18,868 bases of DNA from an uncultured Ruminococcus sp. (lineage in GTDB: Bacteria > Bacillota > Clostridia > Oscillospirales > Ruminococcaceae), in the NCBI GenBank assembly GCA_947175005.1, contig CAMWLD010000007.1, positions 1 to 18,868 of the forward strand. Reading direction: 5' to 3'. Under the pieces are notes generated by a model. The model ran no database searches and was not told where the DNA came from. It saw only the letters and a program-made list of their open reading frames with translations. Within the stretch, counting starts at the first letter, position 1; every line of letters begins with the position of its first letter. Shown here piece after piece: positions 7,131 through 13,913 of the stretch. The position numbers and the translations under genes are program-made.

Positions 7131-8186
7131 TCATTCCTCAACATACGACCCGCCGTTATATTTATAGTAGATAGCAGGCCATTTGGGATTGGAATTTTTT
7201 TCAAATAAGCTAAGGTCAAAGGATTCCGTGGTCTCGTTATCTCTGAGCTTTCTTGCCACAATCACATGACGTGATTCGTCAAATTCCGTTGAGCAGGTGG
7301 AGAGAGTGAGATATACATCATCCCGTGTGCATTCTATTCCCGTGATTATCTGGCTTCTTTTTGTTATCTCGTCCATGAAATAATCATAGGAGTAGTTTTC
7401 TGAAAAATTAATGTAATTTTGATAATCGAAAACATTACCGTTGTCATGATCGGGCAAGGTATTTGTTACAAAGGAGGATACTATGACATATATCTCCTCG
7501 GTGTAATTGGTGTTAAAGTAAACAAAAGGATTATCCTTCCAGTAAGCGGGATTCCAGCGGTAGTAGTCCAGATTGCCGAACATACTCCCGTCCTTGTTGT
7601 TGTGGGCGTAAAGGATAATATTATCCGAACGCTCGTAAGGGTCAAGGTTATTGCGGTAATCCGCAAAGCAAGTTCCCACCTGCCGTTTCTTGCCGTAGAA
7701 GTTGTGGTCAAGGTAATAAAAGTTATCCGTTCCCTTTACCACTACTTCGCTTACACAGCCGGGAATTTTTACACTGCCCACCGTGTCCGGATTTTCCGCA
7801 AGCAATTCAATGGCATTTGGAGTAAGAGTCAAGGGAACTCTTACAGGCTCCGTAACAGCAGGCATATCTGTCTGAACACCTTCGCTTGACGGATCTCCCG
7901 ATGTATCCTCGACTCTGGGAATGACCACAATATCGGGAATACTTTTGTCTAAAATATCATTTAACCTGTCATGGTTCAGCTTTGCCTCAATATACTGGTA
8001 AAAGTATATTCCCAGGATCACAAGACAGACAATCACTACCACAGCAGCTCCAAGGGTAATAAGCTTGTTTTCACGTTCCTTTTTTGTGTCATTTTTGGAA
8101 GGTATAAAGCTTTCCGCAAAGGATTTTTTTGGGCGTGCATGGGTACCTGCATAGCGGCTGCCCCGCACTTCATCGCTTTTTGACAT
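7131..8186 (-). CDS. srtB: Class B sortase (fourth in the array), N-terminally anchored
   Basis: This 351-residue protein has a basic cytoplasmic N-terminus (1-41), one membrane segment (42-63), a linker, and a class B sortase domain (about 125-340). The catalytic residues are H195 in ILYAHNNKDGSMFG, C298 in TLSTC and R306 in ESRHVIVARK. Sortases cleave a C-terminal sorting motif at the cell surface and transfer the protein to peptidoglycan or to a pilin. This copy is the most divergent of the four: it has YAHN where the others have YGHN, and it lacks the LNPxxKxxDW tail motif. The start is supported by ACGAGG about 11 nt upstream. It lies 97 bp after the third sortase gene and 97 bp before the SpoIID-domain gene, on the same strand. 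Confidence 0.93.
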   Translation of the reverse strand: MSKSDEVRGSRYAGTHARPKKSFAESFIPSKNDTKKERENKLITLGAAVVVIVCLVILGIYFYQYIEAKLNHDRLNDILDKSIPDIVVIPRVEDTSGDPSSEGVQTDMPAVTEPVRVPLTLTPNAIELLAENPDTVGSVKIPGCVSEVVVKGTDNFYYLDHNFYGKKRQVGTCFADYRNNLDPYERSDNIILYAHNNKDGSMFGNLDYYRWNPAYWKDNPFVYFNTNYTEEIYVIVSSFVTNTLPDHDNGNVFDYQNYINFSENYSYDYFMDEITKRSQIITGIECTRDDVYLTLSTCSTEFDESRHVIVARKLRDNETTESFDLSLFEKNSNPKWPAIYYKYNGGSYVEE

Positions 8187-8231
8187 AGAAATTCAAACCT
8201 CGTTATTCAAATTAACCCCGAATTTATATGC

Positions 8232-8259
8232 TACAGTAAAATTTAAGCTGCTTACTGTA
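8232..8259 (-). other. Weak inverted repeat between the third and fourth sortase genes
   Basis: TACAGTAA (8232-8239) is complementary to TTACTGTA (8252-8259) across a 12-nt loop, within the 97-bp gap. The stem is short and AT-rich and no U-run follows, so a terminator is unlikely. It could be an operator half-site pair or chance. Confidence 0.2.
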
Positions 8260-8283
8260 TGTAAAACGATTATGTACTATTTC

Positions 8284-10323
8284 TTATGATTGTGCCTGTG
8301 AAGCCTCCGAAGCGGCGTCCGTATTATCTGATAAACCGACGCTCGTATCATCGGCTGAGGCTGCCTCGCTTTCTCCCGATGCTGTTGTATCCGAAAAAAG
8401 GCTGTCAGTAACTGCACTGTCAGCAATTTCGGCTGTAGTTTCCGAGGCTGCCGTGGGTGCGGTCTCCTGTGTCTCCGAGGTGACTGCGACTGTTGCATTG
8501 GCAGTTGCAGCAGCCTCTGTTTCACTGACTACAGGAATATCATCGATCACAGTTTCTTCATTTATTATCTGAATATCTGTGTTGCTGTCGGAAATTTCCT
8601 CCATAGCGCCGTAGCTGTTTTCATACTGCTGATAAACCGATGAAAGAATGATGTCGGCATTTCCGGGAACGCCGTCCACTGCCGAAACAAGCGCAGGACT
8701 GTTTCTTATTACAGGCACGGAGTTGGAGGCTAAAATAGCGTCCCAGTCTATCTGTTTTGCGTATGGGTTAAGGGTTGCGGCTTTAAAGTTAAAGCTGCTA
8801 TAGGATTCGTTTGCCCTCAGCTTTCTTGCCATGACCACAAACCGTGAGTCATTGTACTCGCTGCTGCAAGTGGAAAGCACCAGCAGCCTGTCCCCGAAAA
8901 CCACATCCACAGGGGAAATTATCTGATTGCGTTCCTGAACCTCGCTCATATACCAGTTAAAGGTGGACTCATTGTTCAGGGTCTCGATATAATCGTGATA
9001 GTGGAAAACCTCTCCCGAAGAGTCCTGGTATTCATGAACATTGGAAATGAAGTAGCCGAAGATAACATATTCGCCCGCTTCAAAATCGGTTTTAAAATAT
9101 ATCATGGGACTGTGTTTGTAAAAGTCCACATTGTTTTTGTAATATTTGAGTTTGCCGAACATTGTGCCGTCGCTTTGATTGTGCCCGTACAGCACCAAAT
9201 TCGGGGAAGTGTACTCGGCTGTGTGAGTGCACCTGTAATCCATAAATATGGCACCCGCTCTGTTTTTGCGGTCATCATAGGTGTGAGTAAGATAATAATC
9301 GTTATCCGAACCTTGAACCACAGGGTAATCCAGGTCCAAGGAGGGCATTTGGAGAATGCCTTTAACATTTTCCGGAAGCTCCAACAAAATACTGCTCATA
9401 AAGCTTATCTCTTCTTCAGGCGTAGGAGGGATAGTTACCGTTTCGCCCTTTTCATTGACGCTGGTGGCAACAGTAGTGGAGATCGATGACATCATGGATT
9501 GGAAGTCATTCTGCATTTCAATAGCTTCCTGCGAGTCACGAAGCGTGCCTACAAGCATTATTCCCGCCCCGATAAATACACAGGCAGAAACAAGAAAAAT
9601 TATCTTTCTGATAACCTCTCCCACGCTGTCGCCCGCCCAGGGAAACAGCCCTGCAATAAAGGGACGTTTTTTCTCCGAACTTCCCTCGGCATTTTTCCCG
9701 CTTTCATTTTCGGGAACATCCTCACCTATGTTGCTGTCCGCAGAATAATTATCCTCGGGCATCTCCACTGTCTCTTCATTCCTTTCACTGTCTGGTGCGT
9801 CGGAATTTTCGGTCACTTCGTCGGACATTTCCTCGGTGTTTTCCTTTTCGGGAGCTTCCTCCTCCGACAGGGAACTGTCCGCCAAAAAGCGCTCCACAGA
9901 TTCGGGAACTACAGCGGAAGTGGCGTCGATTCCCGCCTCCTCGTCAAATATGACGATCATTCCGTCCTCATCGGTAACAGGAGTGGTTATGATATCACCT
10001 GCCGCCGTTCCCCCAAAAAAATCAAGGGTCGCACCCTCGCCCATGGGAAACTCGGCAGTAAGCTGCTTACTTACATCCTTGTCAATGGTGCTTTCAAAAC
10101 CGCCGCCAAAAGCAGCCGCGTCATTGAAAAATCGGGAGAAATCTTTAAGTCCCGGTTTTGGCACATCCTCACGCACAGGAGCGTTCAGATCAAAATCCTC
10201 AATAAGGCTTTCAAAATATCCGCTTCCTTTTTCGGAAACATCCCCGCTGACGGGAACAGCCTCGCTTTCGGGAGCATTCCCGTTATCGGGAGCGCCTCCG
10301 ATTGCTTTATTTTCATCTGACAT
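8284..10323 (-). CDS. Very large class B sortase with acidic cytoplasmic head and Ala/Thr/Ser-rich tail
   Basis: At 679 residues this is more than twice the usual size of a sortase. Residues 1-238 precede the only membrane segment (about 239-260) and are strongly acidic (runs such as SEEEAPEKENTEE), so they should lie in the cytoplasm. A class B sortase domain covers about 320-530: GSDNDYYLTHTYDD, H381 in LYGHNQSDGTMFG, C486 in LSTC and R494 in SRFVVMARK, so all catalytic residues are kept. The end of the domain carries LNPYAKQIDW. Residues 540-679 form an acidic, Ala/Thr/Ser-rich tail without a membrane segment, which should be extracellular and flexible. The start is supported by AAAGGA about 11 nt upstream. 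Neither extension resembles a domain I recognise. Confidence 0.9.
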   Translation of the reverse strand: MSDENKAIGGAPDNGNAPESEAVPVSGDVSEKGSGYFESLIEDFDLNAPVREDVPKPGLKDFSRFFNDAAAFGGGFESTIDKDVSKQLTAEFPMGEGATLDFFGGTAAGDIITTPVTDEDGMIVIFDEEAGIDATSAVVPESVERFLADSSLSEEEAPEKENTEEMSDEVTENSDAPDSERNEETVEMPEDNYSADSNIGEDVPENESGKNAEGSSEKKRPFIAGLFPWAGDSVGEVIRKIIFLVSACVFIGAGIMLVGTLRDSQEAIEMQNDFQSMMSSISTTVATSVNEKGETVTIPPTPEEEISFMSSILLELPENVKGILQMPSLDLDYPVVQGSDNDYYLTHTYDDRKNRAGAIFMDYRCTHTAEYTSPNLVLYGHNQSDGTMFGKLKYYKNNVDFYKHSPMIYFKTDFEAGEYVIFGYFISNVHEYQDSSGEVFHYHDYIETLNNESTFNWYMSEVQERNQIISPVDVVFGDRLLVLSTCSSEYNDSRFVVMARKLRANESYSSFNFKAATLNPYAKQIDWDAILASNSVPVIRNSPALVSAVDGVPGNADIILSSVYQQYENSYGAMEEISDSNTDIQIINEETVIDDIPVVSETEAAATANATVAVTSETQETAPTAASETTAEIADSAVTDSLFSDTTASGESEAASADDTSVGLSDNTDAASEASQAQS

Positions 10324-10378
10324 ATATACAAAATTCCTTTATCGGTAAAATTGTTTAGCCCTTGATCATCACAGACAA

Positions 10379-10414
10379 GCCGCCTTGGCAAGCCAAGCCG
10401 TCTTGGCAAGCTCA
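10379..10414 (-). repeat. Two tandem 18-bp repeats with self-complementary cores
   Basis: Two adjacent units (10379-10396 and 10397-10414) share the pattern GCCGYCTTGGCAAGC. The second overlaps the stop codon of the lipoprotein sortase gene. GCCAAG and CTTGGC can pair in two mutually exclusive ways: within the first unit (CTTGGC-AA-GCCAAG) or across the junction (GCCAAG-CCGT-CTTGGC). This may affect the mRNA end or the stability of the downstream message, but no function is established. Confidence 0.45.
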
Positions 10415-11320
10415 GCTGCCGTTGTAGATGTAATTCCAGTCAGGTTCTTTCACATTGGGGTTAAGCTCAGCCTTTGATGTGTCCACCTCGGCGCTTTCGC
10501 CGTCCCGCACACGTCTGCCCACCACAATGAACCGTGACGGCTCAAACTCGTTACTGCAGGTGGAAAGGGTCATAAACTTGTCCCCCTCACGGACGTCAAC
10601 TCCCGTGATAATTTCCGTGCGCTCGTTAAGGTTTTCCATATATTCATCAAAGGTCTTTTCACGGCTGCCGAAGATGACGTAATTCTGATAATCGAAAATC
10701 ACGCCGTCTCGGGTATGCCTCGGCTCGACCTCGCATACAAAAAGGGCTATTATTTTGTATGTATACTCCTCATAAAGATTGGAGAAAGTGAACGTGGGGT
10801 GTTCCTTGTAAAAGTCAAATCTGCTGGTATTCTGGCTTGTTACCTTGTATTTTTTCAGAGTTCCGAACATTGTCCCGTCCGCCTGATTGTGACCGTACAG
10901 GATAATGTTGTCGCACTGGTTGAAGTCATAGTCATTCACCACGCCGCGGAAGTCCGCAAATATCGTACCGCCTTGTGAATAGTTGCCGTTAAAGGCAGTG
11001 TCCAGATAAAGGTCATTGTCCTCGCACTGCACCACCACATTGTCAATGGAAGTGCCGCCAACGGTTATCCAGCCCGCTGTGTGGGGATTTTGGTCAATGT
11101 ATTCCTGTAGTTCTTCCCTTACCACCAAAGGCTCGGGAGCAGGGGTCGTGGTTGTAGTCTCAACCGTCGTTTCGGCAGTGGTCGTCTCCGCACGGGTTAT
11201 GACCACAGGCTCCGTAAGGCTTTCTGTCGGGGGATTATTTTGGCTGTCGCCGCAGCCGCAGGCCATGCTCCCCAGCAGTGCTGCCAGACCTATAGCGGTA
11301 ATTTTTTTGTATCTTCTCAT
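10412..11320 (-). CDS. Class B sortase with a lipoprotein-type signal peptide
   Basis: This 302-residue protein starts with a basic, hydrophobic leader ending GSMACGCGDS. Cys21 (or Cys23) follows small residues, as in a lipobox, although the usual Leu at -3 is missing. After it come about 40 Thr/Glu/Pro-rich linker residues (TTTAETTVETTTTT) typical of exported lipoproteins. The class B sortase domain (about 70-300) keeps H144 in LYGHNQADGTMFG, C255 in TLSTC and R263 in PSRFIVVGRR. There is no transmembrane anchor beyond the signal peptide, so the enzyme would be tethered by lipid or released. It is most similar to the upstream sortase, sharing STCSNEFEPSRF and LNPNxKEPDW, which points to duplication. 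The start has GAGGAAAT close upstream, and the gene follows the first sortase by only 21 bp. Confidence 0.92.
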   Translation of the reverse strand: MRRYKKITAIGLAALLGSMACGCGDSQNNPPTESLTEPVVITRAETTTAETTVETTTTTPAPEPLVVREELQEYIDQNPHTAGWITVGGTSIDNVVVQCEDNDLYLDTAFNGNYSQGGTIFADFRGVVNDYDFNQCDNIILYGHNQADGTMFGTLKKYKVTSQNTSRFDFYKEHPTFTFSNLYEEYTYKIIALFVCEVEPRHTRDGVIFDYQNYVIFGSREKTFDEYMENLNERTEIITGVDVREGDKFMTLSTCSNEFEPSRFIVVGRRVRDGESAEVDTSKAELNPNVKEPDWNYIYNGS

Positions 11321-11341
11321 AGAATTTCCTCTTGTTCTTTT

Positions 11342-12286
11342 TTAGTAAATAACGCTCCAGTCAGGCTCTTTTGCATTGGGGTTAAGATAAGCTGCGGAAA
11401 CATCCACCGATTCATCCTCGCCCTTTCTTGTTTTTCTTGCAAATACAACAAATCTCGATGGCTCGAATTCATTGCTGCAGGTGGATAAGGTAAGGAATTC
11501 ATCTCCGTATTCCACATCCACCGCCGTGACTATCTGGGAGCGCTCGTTTATGTTTGAAATAAATCTATCATATACCTCTCTGTCGGAAAGGTCTATGTAA
11601 TTGTGATAATCGAATACATAGCCGTCAGCTGTCTGCCTCGGCTCAACCTCCGTTACAAAATAAGCGAATATTTTGTAAACGTCGCTGTGATAATTGGAGT
11701 TAAATGTTATTGTCGGGTGATTTTTGTAGTGGTCAAGGTTTTTCTTGTAATCTTTAAGGCTGCCGAACATTGTCCTGTCCCTCTGATTGTGACCGTATAA
11801 GGTCAGAACGTCCGACCGTGATTTTGGTCCAAGGGTCGCCCTGTAATCGAGAAACACCGTTCCCGCCTTGTTGTAAGATCCGTCAAAGGCTTTTTTCAGA
11901 TAATCATCATTGTTTCCCGACTGCACAACAGGGAAGTCCACCTCTGTGCCGTCAATACAGATATATCCGCATGTGTCGGGGTTTATGTTGATAAGCTCTG
12001 CCGCCCCCGGCAGCATTTCACCCTCGACGACCGCCGTCACTACCGAGTTGTACAGATTTTTCATTTTATCGCTGAGGCTTTGCGCACTGATAGACTGCAT
12101 AAGCTCATGCCCTAATATCACGCCGCAGCCGATAAGCACCAGCACCGCAAACTGAGTAAACAGTTTAGAGCAAATTTCCTTTACGCTGTCGCCCTTCTGT
12201 ATCAGCAGCCAGTGCCCCCGCCTTGCTTTCTTCTTGGCCTTTACGGCCTTTTTATAGGCTTTCATTGCGCCCTTTGACATTGCCAT
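11342..12286 (-). CDS. srtB: Class B sortase, first gene of the operon
   Basis: This 314-residue protein has a strongly basic N-terminus (many Lys in 5-32), one membrane segment (about 44-60), and a class B sortase domain (about 90-314). The family features are DDYLKKAFDGSYNKAGTVFL, H166 in LYGHNQRDRTMFG, C270 in LTLSTC and R278 in PSRFVVFARK, followed by LNPNAKEPDW. Length and layout are those of an ordinary sortase B, which normally anchors proteins with NPQTN- or PPKTG-like motifs to peptidoglycan. The start codon ATG at 12286 is preceded by GGAG with about 10 nt spacing; the Met two codons later is a possible alternative. The gene lies about 90 nt behind the promoter at 12382-12410 and leads the four-sortase array. 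Confidence 0.94.
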   Translation of the reverse strand: MAMSKGAMKAYKKAVKAKKKARRGHWLLIQKGDSVKEICSKLFTQFAVLVLIGCGVILGHELMQSISAQSLSDKMKNLYNSVVTAVVEGEMLPGAAELININPDTCGYICIDGTEVDFPVVQSGNNDDYLKKAFDGSYNKAGTVFLDYRATLGPKSRSDVLTLYGHNQRDRTMFGSLKDYKKNLDHYKNHPTITFNSNYHSDVYKIFAYFVTEVEPRQTADGYVFDYHNYIDLSDREVYDRFISNINERSQIVTAVDVEYGDEFLTLSTCSNEFEPSRFVVFARKTRKGEDESVDVSAAYLNPNAKEPDWSVIY

Positions 12287-12381
12287 AATTTATTATCTCC
12301 GTCCCCTTGTTTTTATCTTTTGGGGAAAGGCGCCGCAAGGTCAAAATATTCTTACCCCGAAAGCAGCGTCTATATATATTT

Positions 12382-12410
12382 ATAATACACTTTTTTGGAG
12401 CATTTGTCAA
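12382..12410 (-). promoter_or_regulatory. Sigma-A promoter of the sortase operon
   Basis: On the minus strand a perfect TTGACA (12405-12410) is separated by exactly 17 bp from TATTAT (12382-12387, one mismatch from TATAAT). Transcription would start near 12375, about 90 nt before the first sortase start codon. Confidence 0.88.
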
Positions 12411-12614
12411 GGAAATAGCGCAAATTTTGTGATTTTACTCAAAACAGCAGTCCGCTTTTTTACGTTTACAGTACACTTTTCATGCACATAACACAATTTT
12501 AACTTTTTTCGTGATATTTTGGGCATTTTTCATGGCTTTTTAACCGTAATTCTTTGAAATTCTTTAAGGTCAAACTGCTGTTTTAATTTGATTTGGAATA
12601 TATTACGGCAAATA

Positions 12615-12672
12615 TTGTAAAAAATTTACAAAAATTTCACCGAAATTTTTCAAAAATATTTCCCGGGAAATA
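12615..12672 (-). terminator. Cluster of three AT-rich inverted repeats after thiI, possible weak terminator
   Basis: In the direction of thiI transcription the order is TATTTC-CCGG-GAAATA directly followed by TTTTTG (12652-12672), then AAAAATTTC-GGT-GAAATTTTT (12630-12650, perfect 9-bp arms), then TTGTAAA-TTT-TTTACAA (12615-12631). The first has terminator form, but its stem holds a single G-C pair, so it is weak. The set is the only plausible stop for the thiI operon before the sortase promoter. Confidence 0.35.
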
Positions 12673-12709
12673 GCCTGTCTAAGCCAAATACTTGCACAAA
12701 GCAAACCAT

Positions 12710-13885
12710 TTAATCATGCTTGAAAATTCTCTTCTCGGTTCCCTCAACCGCCTTTTGTATCAAGGGCTCAAACTCAAAGGAAGCCTGCGCCGCCCGAACC
12801 TGTTCAAGTGAAGGATTCGTTTTCGGGTGCTTGGGAGTAAATACCGTGCAGCAATCCTCATAGGGTTCTATGGAAATGTCAAAGGTGTCTATCTTCCTTG
12901 CGATCTCCACTATCTCCGACTTGTCCATTCCTATCACAGGGCGGAATACGGGCATTCTGCACACATCATCCGTACACACAACAGCCCCCATGGTCTGGCT
13001 TGCCACCTGTCCCAGACTTTCGCCCGTTACAAGAGCGGAAATGTTCTTGTCCGAACAGATACGCTGAGCGATCTCCAGCATTATCCGCCGCATTAATATA
13101 GTAAACAATTCCTCTGGGCAGTGATCCCGCAGCGCCTCCTGAATCTCCGTAAAAGGCACACAGTAAAAGGGAATATCGCCGCACCAGGGTGTCAGCCGCT
13201 CGCACAGCCGCTCCACCTTCATTCTTGCCCTGTCCGAGGTGTAAGGGGGCGAAACATAATGTATCGCCGAAATGTCAACTCCACGCTTGGCGATCATATA
13301 TCCCGCAACAGGGCTGTCAATGCCCCCCGAAAGAAGCAGCATAGCCTTTCCCGACATTCCCACGGGAATTCCTCCCGCCCCCGGACGGTTGCCTGTGTGA
13401 ACATAAGCGTTTTTGTCACGTATCTCCACATTCACCGTAATATCGGGAGTTTTAACATCGACCGTCAGCTGCGGGAATTTTTCTATAAGCCGCCCTCCCA
13501 GCTCCATGCATATCTGCGGGGACGACAGCGGGAAATTTTTATCCGACCGCTTTGCAACTACCTTAAAGCTTTTTGCCTCCGACAATTCCTCGCCGCAGTA
13601 TTCCGCCGCAAATCTGCAAATTTCCTCAAAATCCTTTTCGCAAACTCCCGCCCTGCATACCGCAGCAGCGCCGAATACCTTTGAAGCCCGTTCCATAGCC
13701 TCGTCCATGTCAATGTCATCACTTAAAGGACAGCAGTAGATCATAGACTGGGAACGGGAATATTCAAACTTTCCCAATGAACCGAGCCTGTGCCGCAGAT
13801 TGCGAATAAATGAATCCTCGAATGTGTGTCTGTTTAAGCCTTTGAGAGCGATCTCGCCCTCTTTGAGCAGTATGATTTCTTTCAA
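12710..13885 (-). CDS. thiI: tRNA 4-thiouridine synthase ThiI (no rhodanese domain)
   Basis: ThiI adenylates U8 of tRNA and inserts sulfur to make 4-thiouridine; some members also serve thiamine synthesis. The protein shows the N-terminal ferredoxin-like part (KEGEIALKGLNR), a THUMP region (about 50-160), the AANH/PP-loop motif SGGIDSP (186-192) and EDCCTVFTPKHPKT (343-356) with conserved Cys. It stops there, without the C-terminal rhodanese domain of the E. coli enzyme, as in Bacillus and clostridia, where a dedicated cysteine desulfurase supplies sulfur. Three starts are possible. TTG at 13885 gives the usual MKEIILLK N-terminus and has AAAGGA 12 nt upstream. ATG at 13897 abuts that AAAGGA. 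TTG at 13906 lies only a few bases past the previous stop. The gene is the third of the desulfurase-PIN-ThiI unit. Confidence 0.95.
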   Translation of the reverse strand: MKEIILLKEGEIALKGLNRHTFEDSFIRNLRHRLGSLGKFEYSRSQSMIYCCPLSDDIDMDEAMERASKVFGAAAVCRAGVCEKDFEEICRFAAEYCGEELSEAKSFKVVAKRSDKNFPLSSPQICMELGGRLIEKFPQLTVDVKTPDITVNVEIRDKNAYVHTGNRPGAGGIPVGMSGKAMLLLSGGIDSPVAGYMIAKRGVDISAIHYVSPPYTSDRARMKVERLCERLTPWCGDIPFYCVPFTEIQEALRDHCPEELFTILMRRIMLEIAQRICSDKNISALVTGESLGQVASQTMGAVVCTDDVCRMPVFRPVIGMDKSEIVEIARKIDTFDISIEPYEDCCTVFTPKHPKTNPSLEQVRAAQASFEFEPLIQKAVEGTEKRIFKHD

Positions 13886-13913
13886 TTTAATTAACATTCC
13901 TTTCAAGTATGGA

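Larger units (their letters stand above)
12287..12709. other. 423-bp non-coding region between thiI and the sortase operon
   Basis: No credible gene lies here. The part next to the sortase genes (12287-12375) is the operon leader. It carries three G4/C4 blocks (CGGGGTAAG, TTTCCCCAAAAG, AAGGGGACGGAG on the minus strand), the last next to the ribosome binding site, so alternative pairings are possible. The promoter follows at 12382-12410. The remaining stretch is very AT-rich, with three inverted repeats at 12615-12672 close to the end of thiI. Confidence 0.6.

Noticed and set aside
7034..7261. N-terminal extension of the SpoIID-domain frame by 76 codons into the preceding sortase gene
   Set aside because: The signal anchor and ribosome binding site both fit the start at 7033; the extension overlaps the end of the sortase gene in another frame.
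9499..10320. 273-codon plus-strand frame opposite the large sortase
   Set aside because: It mirrors the low-complexity acidic head of the sortase; the composition is that of an antisense shadow.
12411..12614. AT-rich stretch considered as an origin or mobile-element remnant
   Set aside because: No DnaA-box cluster, transposase remnant or paired terminal repeats could be found; it looks like ordinary AT-rich intergenic DNA.
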